From Adonisia turfae CCMR0081 (GTDB taxonomy: Bacteria; Cyanobacteriota; Cyanobacteriia; Phormidesmidales; Phormidesmidaceae), in contig NZ_QXHD01000004.1 in assembly GCF_011009555.1 (NCBI RefSeq), positions 7,133,302 through 7,197,301 on the forward strand: a DNA stretch of 64,000 bases, in the 5' to 3' direction. Shown here piece after piece: positions 46,417 through 56,435 of the stretch. The notes below the pieces were generated by a model. The model ran no database searches. It saw only the letters and a list, made by a program, of their open reading frames with translations, and was not told the origin of the DNA. How positions within the stretch are numbered: position 1 is the stretch's first letter; each line of letters opens with the position of its first letter. The translations under genes were made by a program, and so were the position numbers.

Positions 46417-48429
46417 ATGCAACCTGCCCTAGCCGTCGGCACTCTTTTGCAAAATCGATACCGTATTGTCCGGTTGCTTGGTCAGGGGGGCTTTGGGCGA
46501 ACCTATCTAACCAAAGATCAGGGACGCTTTGAGGAGGAATGCGTAATTAAGGAGTTCATGCCTCCAGCAGGGGGCGATCGCTTTTCGAGCAAGGCGGCTC
46601 AGTTATTCCAGCGGGAAGCCGAAATTTTATATCAGATTAGTCATCCTCAGATTCCTGAGTTTCGTGCAAGTTTTGAGCAGGATCAGCGCTTATTTTTGGT
46701 TCAGGAGCATATTGAAGGCCTGACCTATCGGGAAATTTTGCAACAGCGGCCGGGACAGGCATTTTCGGAAACAGAGATCCGGGCTTTTCTCGGACAGTTG
46801 CTACCGGTTTTGGCTCATATTCATGCCAAAGGCATTATTCATCGAGATATTAGCCCTGACAATATTATTCTGCGACGCAGTGACCAAAAGCCTGTACTGA
46901 TTGATTTTGGTGTTGTTAAAGAAGTCGTCACTCGCTTACAGACGGGGACAACGGCTGTGCAAGCGACAACGGTAGGGAAAGCGGGATATGCCCCTAGCGA
47001 ACAGCTACAGTCAGGGCGAGCTTATCCCAGTAGTGACTTATATGCGCTGGCTGTAACTGTTTTAGTGCTACTGACGGGTAGAGAACCCCATGAGCTATTT
47101 GACGATACGACTCTAGGTTGGAAATGGCGGTCGTTTACTCAAGTCAGCGATCAGTTAGCTACTGTGTTGGATAAAGCGTTGAGTTATCGGCCTGGCGATC
47201 GCTATCAATCTGTCAGCGATATGGTGCAGGCATTGCAAGGGGGGGGGGCTGCGCCTAGATCTCCTCAAAGTCCTGCGGCCAGAGGGCAGCAGCAGTCGCC
47301 AATTTCTGAGATGCGTACGGTTGCAGTGGGCAGCCCCATGGCGACTACAGGGGTTCCAACTCAGTCAGTACCCGCGTCTCGTGCCCCTAAGACGCGGGTG
47401 GTAACGTCTACACAACGTCGGGAGACCATGGATAATCCATTGGTCTTAATTGTCCTATTTATAGGTGCAATCATTTTGGCGGGCTTTGGTGGTTGGGCTG
47501 TTGTTAATTATGTATTAAAGCCTTCTCCACCCGAGGTGTCAGATGGTGGGGTTCAACCTTTGCCGTTCCCAGAAGATCTAGACGATCAGCCTAGTCAGCC
47601 TGATGCGCCTACCCCTGAGCCGTTAGATCCACCGATTGAAGATGGGCCAGCTGACTATACAACTTCACTCGCTCTAGCTGTTGGCGATCCGAAAACTGTT
47701 GAAGGAGGAATAAAAGAAGGCGAAACCGTTAACTATCAAATAGAGGCTGAGGTGGGTCAGACCCTGCGGGCAACGATAGAAGGTGAGGGTGTGGTGTTTT
47801 CGGTATTAAATGCCGAAGGAAAGGCATTACGCGGTGCTCGCCAAGTATTGGATTGGGAGGGAGACTTACCAGAGGATGGTCTTTATACAGTACAGATTCA
47901 GACGACTCGCGGTAGGGAACAGGGAACCTATGAGTTAGGTGTTGCTCTGGAAGGTCTGGCTGATGATGGGGAGACAATTGATGACACACCTGGTGATGAA
48001 TCATCATCGACTGATCCGTCTGAGGGAGGGGATGCTACGGACGATGGCTCTAGCGATCAGCGGCCTGATGAAGAAGAGGGTGGCGAAGCAGACGTGCAAG
48101 AACAGGTATCTACCCAGCGAGTTCAATTTCCCGAAGGGCAGACGGGGACACTGTTAGCCAATTCAGTCGGACCCGGTAGAGTGCAGCGCTACATGGTGAA
48201 TGCCAACCAGGGACAGGTCATTACCGTGAAAATTACTCAAGCCAGTGGTCCTGTAACCTTCGATGTGACTTTTCCGGGGGGAGAAGCGATTGCTGAGGCT
48301 GAAGGGGTGTTGTATTGGAACAGTGTTTTACCTTTGGGAGGTGATTATGCTGTAGATGTGCGAGCTAGCAGTGAGGCGAACTTTACCTTGGATGTTCAAA
48401 TTGTTGGCCAAGGAACCCAGAGTCCTTAG
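46417..48429 (+). CDS. Transmembrane Ser/Thr protein kinase with PPC-like tail
   Basis: 670 residues. Kinase domain about 10-275 with GQGGFGRTY, the VIKEF lysine, HRDISPDNIILR, DFGVVKEVV and an APSEQLQSG segment, all intact. A low-complexity linker follows, then one transmembrane helix at about 345-365 (VLIVLFIGAIILAGFGGW). The extracytoplasmic part holds an Asp/Pro-rich spacer and two PPC-like beta sandwiches (about 420-510 and 570-665). The topology is that of cyanobacterial receptor-like kinases. A run of ten Gs at 47239-47248, just after the kinase domain, is a candidate slippage site. Confidence 0.9.
   Translation: MQPALAVGTLLQNRYRIVRLLGQGGFGRTYLTKDQGRFEEECVIKEFMPPAGGDRFSSKAAQLFQREAEILYQISHPQIPEFRASFEQDQRLFLVQEHIEGLTYREILQQRPGQAFSETEIRAFLGQLLPVLAHIHAKGIIHRDISPDNIILRRSDQKPVLIDFGVVKEVVTRLQTGTTAVQATTVGKAGYAPSEQLQSGRAYPSSDLYALAVTVLVLLTGREPHELFDDTTLGWKWRSFTQVSDQLATVLDKALSYRPGDRYQSVSDMVQALQGGGAAPRSPQSPAARGQQQSPISEMRTVAVGSPMATTGVPTQSVPASRAPKTRVVTSTQRRETMDNPLVLIVLFIGAIILAGFGGWAVVNYVLKPSPPEVSDGGVQPLPFPEDLDDQPSQPDAPTPEPLDPPIEDGPADYTTSLALAVGDPKTVEGGIKEGETVNYQIEAEVGQTLRATIEGEGVVFSVLNAEGKALRGARQVLDWEGDLPEDGLYTVQIQTTRGREQGTYELGVALEGLADDGETIDDTPGDESSSTDPSEGGDATDDGSSDQRPDEEEGGEADVQEQVSTQRVQFPEGQTGTLLANSVGPGRVQRYMVNANQGQVITVKITQASGPVTFDVTFPGGEAIAEAEGVLYWNSVLPLGGDYAVDVRASSEANFTLDVQIVGQGTQSP
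47239..47248 (+). repeat. G10 homopolymer in the kinase linker
   Basis: Ten consecutive Gs code for Gly-Gly-Gly plus the first base of the next Ala codon. A one-base slip would cut off the membrane anchor and sensor part and leave a free kinase domain. Confidence 0.9.
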
Positions 48430-48494
48430 GGTAGATATTGCCTTTATATTGAAGAAAAATCGTGGGGTGGGTACGACCTACCATTGTGTGAATA

Positions 48495-49190
48495 GTGAGT
48501 GGATTATTAATTGCAGCGACGGATACGGAGTGTGGCAAGACGGTTTTAACCTGTGCGCTGATAGCCTACTGGCAACAGTATTGTGCGTCGCGTCGCCTGG
48601 GGGTGTTAAAACCAGTCCAAGCCGGTGAAGGTGATCGTGAATTATTCCAGCAAATATTTAATCTGGAGCAATCGCTTGATGAGTTAAACCCTGTGTTTTA
48701 TGGGGCTCCATTGGCACCGCCGATTGCAGCCGCCCTAGAGAATACGACGGTAGATTTAGCCCCGGCATGGCAACGTTATATGGTTCTAGATAAAGAATGT
48801 GATTGGGTGCTGGTGGAAGGTTTAGGCGGTTTGGGATCTCCGGTAACTAATGAGCTGCTCGTGGCGGATCTGGCCGCAGATTGGCGGTTGCCAGTGGTGT
48901 TGGTGGTGCCGGTGAAATTGGGTGCGATCGCAGCTACCGTCGCCAACGTAGCCCTCGCCCGTCAACACCGGCTGCAGCTTCAAGGCATTGTCCTGAATTG
49001 CACGACACCCGAAGCCGAAGATAAAGTGGAGCAACTCACCCCACCAGAAATGATTAGTGACCTGACCCGTATTCCAGTGCTGGGGGTATTGCCCCATTTT
49101 GACGATCCAACAGACTTGGCGCAGCTGAGTGCAGCTGCGCGTGGGCTGAGCCTTGAAGCCATCATGCCCCAGCCATTTTGGGTGGCTTAA
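48495..49190 (+). CDS. bioD: Dethiobiotin synthetase
   Basis: 231 residues. It makes the ureido ring of dethiobiotin from 7,8-diaminopelargonate, CO2 and ATP. Seen are the P-loop ATDTECGKTVLT, KPVQAGEGD, the VEGLGGLGSPVT stretch, and QLTPPEMI in the second half. The start is GTG at 48495 because the P-loop lies only 7 residues later. Other biotin genes are not in the window. The phosphate-loop Glu-Cys is a variation on the more usual GVGK but fits cyanobacterial versions. Confidence 0.9.
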   Translation: MSGLLIAATDTECGKTVLTCALIAYWQQYCASRRLGVLKPVQAGEGDRELFQQIFNLEQSLDELNPVFYGAPLAPPIAAALENTTVDLAPAWQRYMVLDKECDWVLVEGLGGLGSPVTNELLVADLAADWRLPVVLVVPVKLGAIAATVANVALARQHRLQLQGIVLNCTTPEAEDKVEQLTPPEMISDLTRIPVLGVLPHFDDPTDLAQLSAAARGLSLEAIMPQPFWVA

Positions 49191-49301
49191 TCGTATTGCA
49201 AGGCAGTGTTGGAACCAGATATGGTTTGTATAAGGCTTCAGAAGACCTAGCTACGCCAGAATTTATATACTGAGCTTATAACTTGTGTCTGCTAAGGTCC
49301 T

Positions 49302-50525
49302 ATGGTTTCAACGCTGCCTGCCAATACGCGAATTTCTAAAGTTCCGCCTCAGGTGCGGGGCAACATTCAAACTCTGCAATCGCACTTGGTGGAGTGGCGG
49401 CGTCATCTACATCAGCGCCCAGAGCTAGGTTTTGAAGAGACCATAACGGCTGACTTTATTACTCAGCAGCTGACTCGGTGGGGCATTGAACACCAAACTG
49501 GCATTGCTAAAACCGGTATTGTCGCTACTATCCAAGGCTCTCGCCCTGGTCCGGTGTTGGCGATTCGAGCTGATATGGATGCTCTGCCCATACAAGAGCT
49601 GAACCAGGTGCCTTATCGCTCACTCCATAACGGCAAAATGCATGCCTGCGGCCATGATGGTCATGTCACCATTGCTTTGGGGACAGCCCATTATCTAGCG
49701 CTGCATCGCGATACCTTTGCCGGAACAGTTAAAATGATTTTTCAACCTGCAGAAGAAGGGCCTGGCGGTGCCAAACCCATGATTGAAGCTGGAGTGCTCA
49801 GCCAGCCTGAGGTTGACGCTATTATTGGCCTACACATTTGGAATAATTTACCTTTGGGAACAGTGGGTGTGCGCAGTGGCCCACTGATGGCCGCTACCGA
49901 ATATTTTCACTGCACGATTCAAGGGCGTGGAGGGCATGGGGCTTTGCCACATCAGACCGTTGATTCTATTGTGGTTGGGGCACAGGTGGTGACCGCATTA
50001 CAAACCATTGTGGCCCGTAACATTAGCCCCATTGAGTCTGCTGTTGTGACCGTCGGAGAATTTCAGGCTGGCACAGCGGTAAACGTGATTGCTAATAGTG
50101 CACGTCTCAGCGGTACTGTGCGCTACTTTAACCCAGAGTATCGAGACGTGTTGCCAGAGCGCATGGAAGCCATCATTGCTGGAGTGTGTCAGGCCCATGG
50201 TGCCAGCTACCAGTTTGACTATACTCGCCTGTATCCGCCGGTCATTAATGATGCAACCATTGCCGAGTTGGTTAAATCTGTTGCCAGCTCAGTGATTGAA
50301 ACGCCTGCTGGTGTGGTGCCAGAATGCCAGACCATGGGCGGTGAGGATATGTCATTTTTCTTGCAAGAGAAACCCGGTTGTTATTTCTTTTTAGGATCGG
50401 CAAATCCTGATTTAAATCTGGCATATCCCCATCATCACCCCCGGTTTGACTTTGATGAAACAGTTTTAGGAACAGGTGTGGAAATATTTGTACGATGTGT
50501 TGAGCGCTTTTGCCAACAGAAATAA
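49302..50525 (+). CDS. M20-family amidohydrolase (IAA-amino acid/hippurate hydrolase type)
   Basis: 407 residues. The metal-binding motifs of the M20D branch are seen: HACGHDGHVT near residue 110, the EEGPGGAK motif with the catalytic Glu near residue 148, GLHIW and MGGEDMSFF near residue 350. The RGGHGALPHQ motif of the dimerisation lobe is also present. These enzymes cleave N-acyl amino acids. It stands just upstream of ureD, with only a palindrome between them, but a metabolic link to urea is not demonstrated. Confidence 0.9.
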   Translation: MVSTLPANTRISKVPPQVRGNIQTLQSHLVEWRRHLHQRPELGFEETITADFITQQLTRWGIEHQTGIAKTGIVATIQGSRPGPVLAIRADMDALPIQELNQVPYRSLHNGKMHACGHDGHVTIALGTAHYLALHRDTFAGTVKMIFQPAEEGPGGAKPMIEAGVLSQPEVDAIIGLHIWNNLPLGTVGVRSGPLMAATEYFHCTIQGRGGHGALPHQTVDSIVVGAQVVTALQTIVARNISPIESAVVTVGEFQAGTAVNVIANSARLSGTVRYFNPEYRDVLPERMEAIIAGVCQAHGASYQFDYTRLYPPVINDATIAELVKSVASSVIETPAGVVPECQTMGGEDMSFFLQEKPGCYFFLGSANPDLNLAYPHHHPRFDFDETVLGTGVEIFVRCVERFCQQK

Positions 50526-50562
50526 ACAGGTAGGGGCATTGCATGCAATGCCCCTACCTGTT
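50525..50562. repeat. Dispersed palindrome, GCATGC type (copy 6)
   Basis: A perfect 38-bp palindrome centred between 50543 and 50544, with arms AACAGGTAGGGGCATTGCA. Its first base is the last base of the amidohydrolase stop codon. It is 54 bases before ureD and could act as a terminator. Confidence 0.9.
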
Positions 50563-50616
50563 AGATGCCCGACATGGGGAGAATGCGTTGGGTCCACCAT
50601 TGAACAGTAAAAACTA

Positions 50617-51492
50617 ATGAGAACAACAAATACAGTTCAATCAGAGCAAGCAACAGCAGAGCCTTGTTGGCGAGGTAGTCTGGATCTTCGCTTCGCCAAT
50701 ATAAATGGCAGAACTTTTCCTGCCAAGAGTTTCAGCACATCTCCATTACGTATTCAGCGACCTTTTTACCCGGTGGCGGCCCCAGGAAATTGTCAAAGTG
50801 TGATTGTCCATACGGCAGGGGGAATGGTGGGGGGCGATCAGCTGGATATGGTGATCACGGCTGAGGCTGATACTCAGGTCTTAGTGACCACAGCGGCAGC
50901 CCATAAGGTATATCGCAGTCAGGGGGATTGGGCACAGCAGACGATTCAGCTCACGGTTGCCAGTGATGCCTATGTGGAATGGCTGCCTCAGGAGCTGATT
51001 TTGTTTGATGGGGGACGGTTTCAGCAATCCCTGAAAGTAGATTTAGAGCCTGGTGGGGTATGGCTGAGCTGGGATATTACTCGGTTTGGGCGCAGTGCCA
51101 GGGGAGAGACGCTGACGACTGGACAGTGGCGATCGCAAACCGAAATCTGGCAGCAGGGTGCTCCCCTATGGATCGACCAGCAGCAGCTTTTAGGGGGGTC
51201 TGAGGTCCTGGGTAGTCGGAATGGATTAGCTGGATATCCAGTCGTCGGTACGTTTTTGTTATTGGGTAAGTCCATTACTCCAGAACATCTCAGTGCCATC
51301 AGAACTCGCCTTAATTTAAAGAGCCTAACGGGGTGTGACGCCGGTGTTACCCAATTAGAACAGGGACTGGTGGCCCGTTACCGAGGCTCCTCTAGTCAAA
51401 TCGCTCGACAGTATTTTATTGATATCTGGCAATATTTTCGAGCCAAAGTGCTGGACCAGAAAAGCTATATACCAAGGGTTTGGGGAGTTTAA
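50617..51492 (+). CDS. ureD: Urease accessory protein UreD
   Basis: 291 residues. UreD binds apo-urease and helps UreF and UreG deliver nickel. Family features are VHTAGGMVGGDQL near residue 66, VYRS in the strand that follows, WLPQELILFDGG and FGRSARGE. It is at the start of the urease block, and ureA starts 126 bases later after a hairpin. Confidence 0.95.
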   Translation: MRTTNTVQSEQATAEPCWRGSLDLRFANINGRTFPAKSFSTSPLRIQRPFYPVAAPGNCQSVIVHTAGGMVGGDQLDMVITAEADTQVLVTTAAAHKVYRSQGDWAQQTIQLTVASDAYVEWLPQELILFDGGRFQQSLKVDLEPGGVWLSWDITRFGRSARGETLTTGQWRSQTEIWQQGAPLWIDQQQLLGGSEVLGSRNGLAGYPVVGTFLLLGKSITPEHLSAIRTRLNLKSLTGCDAGVTQLEQGLVARYRGSSSQIARQYFIDIWQYFRAKVLDQKSYIPRVWGV

Positions 51493-51506
51493 TCTGCTTT
51501 TGTATT

Positions 51507-51531
51507 GTCAGGTGGGCACAGCCCACCTGAC
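51507..51531. terminator. Hairpin between ureD and ureA
   Basis: GTCAGGTGGGC and GCCCACCTGAC pair perfectly over 11 bases around ACA, 15 bases after ureD, followed by TATTATTT. This may attenuate transcription between ureD and ureA. The same CAGGTGGGC-type hairpin is common between cyanobacterial genes, so it may also be a repeat. Confidence 0.55.
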
Positions 51532-51618
51532 CTATTATTTAGATAACGTTTAGCTCTAAGTTGACCGCAGCAGATCCTGGTTTAATATCTCTGTTGTGGT
51601 TAGTCTCCGTCGCATCCT

Positions 51619-51921
51619 ATGCAACTCACTCCTCAAGAAAAAGATAAGCTGCTGATTTTTACGGCTGCTTTGGTGGCTGAGCGTCGTAAAGAGCGAGGGC
51701 TAAAGCTTAACCACCCAGAATCCGTGGCCTATATTTCTGCCGCAATTTTAGAAGGCGCGCGCGATGGCCGGACAGTGGCTGACTTGATGACCTACGGCAC
51801 AACGTTACTGAACCTTAATGATGTCATGGATGGCGTGGCGGAAATGATTCACGAAGTTCAGGTGGAAGCGACGTTCCCAGATGGTACTAAGCTGGTTACC
51901 GTACATAATCCAATTCAGTAG
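51619..51921 (+). CDS. ureA: Urease subunit gamma
   Basis: 100 residues, the normal length. The start [20 protein letters not shown] and the [18 protein letters not shown] stretch are typical. It is one of the three structural subunits of urease, which hydrolyses urea to ammonia and CO2. Its stop codon is directly followed by a decayed copy of the dispersed palindrome and then the S41-like gene. Confidence 0.97.
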   Translation: MQLTPQEKDKLLIFTAALVAERRKERGLKLNHPESVAYISAAILEGARDGRTVADLMTYGTTLLNLNDVMDGVAEMIHEVQVEATFPDGTKLVTVHNPIQ

Positions 51922-51948
51922 AAGACGTTGCATGCAACGTCTGTACAT
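51915..51948. repeat. Dispersed palindrome, decayed GCATGC type (copy 7)
   Basis: A 20-bp perfect core (51923-51942, GACGTTGCATGCAACGTC) with flanks that no longer pair (GTAGAA against TGTACA). It directly follows the ureA stop. Confidence 0.75.
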
Positions 51949-51975
51949 TCAAAATTCGATTGTTTAGGCGTTTTT

Positions 51976-53055
51976 ATGGTTGAGTCCGATGGTTCTGATG
52001 GTTTTATAAGTTCTGGTGGCAGTTTTCAGGATATAGACCTGGATCAGGAAAGTCGTACCCATGTGTTGGAGGCGATTGCTGAGGCCTTAGACCGCTATGC
52101 GTTTCCAGAAGCGGCGGCAAAAGCTCAGGCAGATATTCGACAACGGCTGAGCGATGGCGGCTACAGTGACATTGTTAGCGGATATCAGTTTGCAGAAACC
52201 CTAACCAATCAGCTGCAAACCCTGACTGAGGATCAGAGTATTCAGGTGTATTTTAGTCCTGCACCGCTGCCAGACTTAAATGCTGATACACCACCGACGG
52301 CTGAAGAGCTGGCCTATCAGAAGCAACAAAGCCAGCGTCGTAACTTTGATATCAATCAGGTGGAACGACTGTCAGGCAATTTAGGATTTTTGCAGCTCTA
52401 TGGGTTTGAACCACCCGAATTTGCTGGGGAAACCTTAGCGGCGGCTATGGCCTTTGTGGCGAATACAGACGGCTTAATCATTGACCTACGTTATAACCGG
52501 GGTGGTTCGCCGGGAATGGTAGCACTGCTGTGTAGCTACCTTTTACCCGCTTATCCAGCCGTTCACCTGAGCGATGTGCATTGGCCTTCGGAACAACGCA
52601 CTCAACAAAGTTGGACATCGGCCTATGTAGGGGGTCCGCGTTACCTGGACCGATCTGTCTATGTTTTGACTGGGCCAGAAACGGCGACAGCAGCTGAGGA
52701 ATTTGCCTATACACTGAAACAGCTTGATCGGATTACGTTAATTGGCGAAACAACGGCTGGAAAAGCTAATCCAGGAGCTGGTCAGCGGTTACATGACCAT
52801 TTTTGGATGTTCTTGCCCACAGGGCAGGTGCTTAGCCCAATAACGGGTAGAAATTGGGAGGGTAGTGGCGTATTGCCAGACTTTAAGGTACCGATAGAAC
52901 TAGCCATGAAAGTTGCCCACTATATGGGATTAACCGACTTAAGTAAAAAGCCTGGAGCCCTGGATCGAGAGCTGGAAGCTGCTCTAGAAACGGTGAAAAA
53001 GCAACTTGATCAAATGCAGCAAGATTTAATTAGTCAGCTTGGAGGATTACGATAA
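51976..53055 (+). CDS. S41-like peptidase-fold protein embedded in the urease operon
   Basis: 359 residues from the ATG at 51976; an upstream TTG lies in the palindrome. The C-terminal 200 residues fit the S41/IRBP-type fold: [35 protein letters not shown] and [15 protein letters not shown]. In active S41 proteases the equivalent of TATAAEEF carries a nucleophilic Ser; here it is Thr. The Lys region (TTAGK) remains. There is no signal peptide or PDZ domain. The stop overlaps the ureB start (TAATG), so it is translationally coupled with ureB. Its role may be to bind rather than cut, for example with urease or an assembly factor; this is inference. Confidence 0.75.
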   Translation: MVESDGSDGFISSGGSFQDIDLDQESRTHVLEAIAEALDRYAFPEAAAKAQADIRQRLSDGGYSDIVSGYQFAETLTNQLQTLTEDQSIQVYFSPAPLPDLNADTPPTAEELAYQKQQSQRRNFDINQVERLSGNLGFLQLYGFEPPEFAGETLAAAMAFVANTDGLIIDLRYNRGGSPGMVALLCSYLLPAYPAVHLSDVHWPSEQRTQQSWTSAYVGGPRYLDRSVYVLTGPETATAAEEFAYTLKQLDRITLIGETTAGKANPGAGQRLHDHFWMFLPTGQVLSPITGRNWEGSGVLPDFKVPIELAMKVAHYMGLTDLSKKPGALDRELEAALETVKKQLDQMQQDLISQLGGLR

Positions 53056-53378
53056 TGTCTGGTAGTTCTACCGTTGTTCCTGGGGAACTGTTGCCCGCAG
53101 CAGGTGACATTGAACTTAATGCCGGTCGCCCAACTGTCACGTTAACTGTGGCTAACAGCGGGGATCGCCCCATTCAAGTTGGTTCGCATTTTCATTTCTA
53201 TGAAGTGAATAATGCGTTGCAATTTGATCGAGATCAGACCAAGGGAATGCGTCTAGATATTCCGGCGGGGACAGCAGTCAGGTTTGAACCGGGAGATGAG
53301 CGCTCTGTAACATTGGTTGCGTTGGCAGGAGAGCGTAGAGTCTATGGATTTAACCAACGGATAGAAGGTAGCGTGTAG
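53055..53378 (+). CDS. ureB: Urease subunit beta
   Basis: 107 residues with PGELL, the [22 protein letters not shown] motif and [15 protein letters not shown]. It starts within the stop codon of the S41-like gene (TAATG), so efficient translation probably requires that gene. It forms the urease core with UreA and UreC. UreC is encoded 1.15 kb downstream with another gene in between. Confidence 0.97.
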   Translation: MSGSSTVVPGELLPAAGDIELNAGRPTVTLTVANSGDRPIQVGSHFHFYEVNNALQFDRDQTKGMRLDIPAGTAVRFEPGDERSVTLVALAGERRVYGFNQRIEGSV

Positions 53379-53643
53379 GACTGCTAAAAAATCAGCACTT
53401 TGTTCAGTGACAACACAACAAAACGTTGATTATGTCTGATATGGGGATTAACTCCTTGAATCAGGAAAATGTCTCCTGGATAGAGCTGCAAATTTGTCCA
53501 CATCCAGAGCTGTCATTGCTTCGTAGAGGGAACGATTAGTTTGGATGTGATGTGAATGCCGATGTGTTCTGTCTCTGGCGGTATCTGGTCCAACCGGGCG
53601 ACCACACCTGTTAAATGTGTTCTGAGATTAACTGACGTTGACT

Positions 53644-54429
53644 ATGTTACGACTACACCATTTTGCTGCAATTGCTTGCCTACAAGGGGCATTGCTCTTG
53701 GGTAATGTGCCAGTATTGGGGCAAACATCTGATGAAGCTGTAGGGTTACCAGCGGCCATTACGCCTAACTTAGAAGGGATTGTAGACCTTGCAGAGACAG
53801 ACTTGCCTCTCGGTGTAGGCTACCTATCCCCACGTCGTCGTGCCGGTGTGCAGGCGGATTGGTTGTCGGAGGTGGAACTGCCGCTTTACAGCGAGCCCGG
53901 TGGCGATCATTGGGGCTGGATTTGGCAAGGTTGGCTGATTCCCAATGGGCAACAGGCGTTTGCCATTGGTCGTGATGCCAGCTTTACGATGGTTAGTGTA
54001 GACCCGCTACTGCTTGCATTCCCTGTGCTAGAAGCCCGTGAAGATGGCTGGTTGCAACTGCAATATACCAATGGTGGCAGTGCGTGGATTCACCGTGAAC
54101 AATTGGATGATCGCGGCATGGAACTCTCGTTTTATTCCTGGGCAGATCGATTGGCTGAAGCTGATATCGTAGCTTTGAGAAATAGAAATGATGCTCAAGT
54201 GTTGCGATCGCAACCCGAACGAGGTCGCAACGTCCTGAGCCTGGTTAGTCCTAGCAGCCTGATCGAACCCTTGGAAGTCAAAGACAACTGGATTCGTGTC
54301 CGTGTTACTCGCCCCGCCAATGGCTGTGAGCCCCTAGCGGGTGCTAGTGAGCAAGAAGGCTGGCTACAGTGGCAAAACAACGATGGGGAAGTGTTACTGT
54401 TGCCGAGCCGGGACGAATGTGCGGGGTAG
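53644..54429 (+). CDS. Secreted SH3-like beta protein between ureB and ureC
   Basis: About 261 residues. Signal peptide about 5-27 (ending VLGQT). The remainder is mostly beta: a segment with LPLYSEPGGDHWGWIWQGWL, a second with GWLQLQYTNGGSAWIHREQL, and a third with NWIRVRVTRPANG and GWLQW. The three Gly-Trp blocks look like SH3-type (bacterial SH3_3-like) folds. There is one Cys pair near the C-terminus. It is probably periplasmic, which is odd inside an operon for a cytoplasmic enzyme. A 265-base gap separates it from ureB. Confidence 0.6.
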   Translation: MLRLHHFAAIACLQGALLLGNVPVLGQTSDEAVGLPAAITPNLEGIVDLAETDLPLGVGYLSPRRRAGVQADWLSEVELPLYSEPGGDHWGWIWQGWLIPNGQQAFAIGRDASFTMVSVDPLLLAFPVLEAREDGWLQLQYTNGGSAWIHREQLDDRGMELSFYSWADRLAEADIVALRNRNDAQVLRSQPERGRNVLSLVSPSSLIEPLEVKDNWIRVRVTRPANGCEPLAGASEQEGWLQWQNNDGEVLLLPSRDECAG

Positions 54430-54526
54430 AAGGTTAAAAATGTTCGTCATATACTCGTCGGAGCTCCGTAGCTAGCGTAAGCTATCCAGTGGCTTTGTTT
54501 TTTTCCTTTAACTCCAGGAGACTCCG

Positions 54527-56236
54527 ATGAGCTACCGCATGGATCGCCGCGCCTATGCTGAAACCTATGGCCCCACCGTAGGAGATCGGGTTCGTTTAGC
54601 AGATACGGCACTGGTGATCGAGGTAGAACGGGACTTTACCACCTATGGCGATGAGGTCAAATTTGGTGGTGGTAAAGTAATCCGCGATGGCATGGGCCAA
54701 TCGCCAATTACGCGGGCTGATGGCGCGGTGGACATGGTAATCACCAACGCGCTGATTTTGGACTGGTGGGGAATTGTTAAAGCCGATATTGGGATTAAAG
54801 ACGGTCGCATTGCCAAGATTGGAAAGGCAGGAAACCCTTATATTCAGGACAATGTAGACATTATTATTGGCCCCTCTACCGAAGCGGTGGCTGGTGAGGG
54901 CATGATTGTTACCGCTGGGGGCATCGACTCCCATATTCACTTTATTTGCCCCCAGCAGATAGAGACGGCCATTGCCAGCGGTGTGACCACGATGATCGGT
55001 GGTGGTACTGGACCAGCGACCGGGACAAATGCCACTACCTGTACCCCTGGAGCTTGGAACATGTATCGCATGTTGCAAGCGGCGGATGCATTTCCCATGA
55101 ATCTGGGGTTTCTGGGTAAAGGTAATAGTGCTCAGCCTCAAGGTTTGGTGGAACAAGTACAAGCTGGTGCGATGGGTCTGAAGCTCCATGAAGACTGGGG
55201 CACAACACCAGGTGCCATTGACACTTGCCTGGCTGTGGCCGATGACTTTGATGTGCAGGTGGCGATCCACACTGACACCCTTAACGAGGCTGGGTTTGTA
55301 GAGAACACCATTGCTGCCTTTAAGAATCGCGTGATTCACACCTATCACACTGAAGGGGCGGGGGGCGGACATGCACCAGACATTATTAAAGTGTGTGGCG
55401 AAGCCAATGTGCTGCCGTCATCCACAAACCCCACGCGCCCCTATACGCGCAATACGCTGGATGAACACCTAGATATGCTGATGGTGTGTCATCATCTGAG
55501 CCCCAGTATTCCTGAGGATGTGGCCTTTGCCGAGTCTCGTATTCGCCGAGAGACCATTGCGGCTGAGGATATTCTGCATGACCTCGGTGCCTTTAGCATG
55601 ATTGCGTCGGACTCCCAGGCCATGGGGCGTGTAGGTGAAGTGATCATTCGTACCTGGCAGACGGCTCACAAGATGAAAGTGCAGCGGGGGTCCCTGGCAG
55701 AAGATTCTGACCGTAACGATAACCATCGTGCTAGGCGCTACGTGGCTAAGTACACGATCAATCCTGCGATTACCCATGGTATTGCCCATGAGGTAGGTTC
55801 TCTAGAAGCGGGCAAGCTGGCAGATATTTGTCTGTGGAAGCCCGCATTCTTTGGCGTGAAACCCGAGATTGTGATTAAGGGTGGGGCTATTGCCTGGGCG
55901 CAGATGGGTGACCCCAATGCCAGTATTCCCACACCGCAGCCCATCCATATGCGACCTATGTTTGGTAGCTTTGGCGGTGCTATTGGTAGCACATCCCTAA
56001 CATTTATTTCTAAGGTCGCTGCTGAGGCAGATATTGCTGGCCAAATTGGGTTACAGACAACGGCTGTGGCAGTGAGCGGCTGTCGTAATCTCAGTAAGGC
56101 TGACATGAAGCTAAATGACTATCAGCCCAAGATGGAAGTGGATCCTGAGACCTATGAAGTGCGAGCTGACGGGCAATTGCTCACTTGTGAGCCAGCTGAA
56201 GAGCTGCCCATGGCCCAGAGGTATTTCTTGTTTTAG
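54527..56236 (+). CDS. ureC: Urease subunit alpha
   Basis: 569 residues, the normal length. All catalytic motifs are present: [14 protein letters not shown] with two nickel ligands, GLKLHEDWG with the lysine that is carbamylated, [26 protein letters not shown] and [12 protein letters not shown]. An AGGAG site at 54516-54520 supports the start. It carries the nickel active site of urease. ureE, ureF and ureG are not in the window. Confidence 0.98.
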   Translation: MSYRMDRRAYAETYGPTVGDRVRLADTALVIEVERDFTTYGDEVKFGGGKVIRDGMGQSPITRADGAVDMVITNALILDWWGIVKADIGIKDGRIAKIGKAGNPYIQDNVDIIIGPSTEAVAGEGMIVTAGGIDSHIHFICPQQIETAIASGVTTMIGGGTGPATGTNATTCTPGAWNMYRMLQAADAFPMNLGFLGKGNSAQPQGLVEQVQAGAMGLKLHEDWGTTPGAIDTCLAVADDFDVQVAIHTDTLNEAGFVENTIAAFKNRVIHTYHTEGAGGGHAPDIIKVCGEANVLPSSTNPTRPYTRNTLDEHLDMLMVCHHLSPSIPEDVAFAESRIRRETIAAEDILHDLGAFSMIASDSQAMGRVGEVIIRTWQTAHKMKVQRGSLAEDSDRNDNHRARRYVAKYTINPAITHGIAHEVGSLEAGKLADICLWKPAFFGVKPEIVIKGGAIAWAQMGDPNASIPTPQPIHMRPMFGSFGGAIGSTSLTFISKVAAEADIAGQIGLQTTAVAVSGCRNLSKADMKLNDYQPKMEVDPETYEVRADGQLLTCEPAEELPMAQRYFLF

Positions 56237-56435
56237 GAGATATGGAGATATTTAGAGAAACATGGACTGAACTCACATAGGGTGAATGTTGAACATGTTA
56301 ATCCCAAAAACGATCAGTCAGCATCTGGAAACCTAGATACAGTATGAGATTGAATACATGAGTTTTCCAAAAAACACTGAAAAATCTAAACTCTATCTGA
56401 ATGAAGAAAGGTTTTAGCTAATAAAGGTTTTACGG

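Noticed and set aside
49191-50616. NtcA-type sites before the amidohydrolase and ureD
   Set aside because: No GTA-N8-TAC with a suitable -10 element was found; the palindrome before ureD has a different spacing.
51928-51975. An upstream TTG start for the S41-like protein
   Set aside because: It lies in the decayed palindrome after ureA; the ATG at 51976 is the more likely start.
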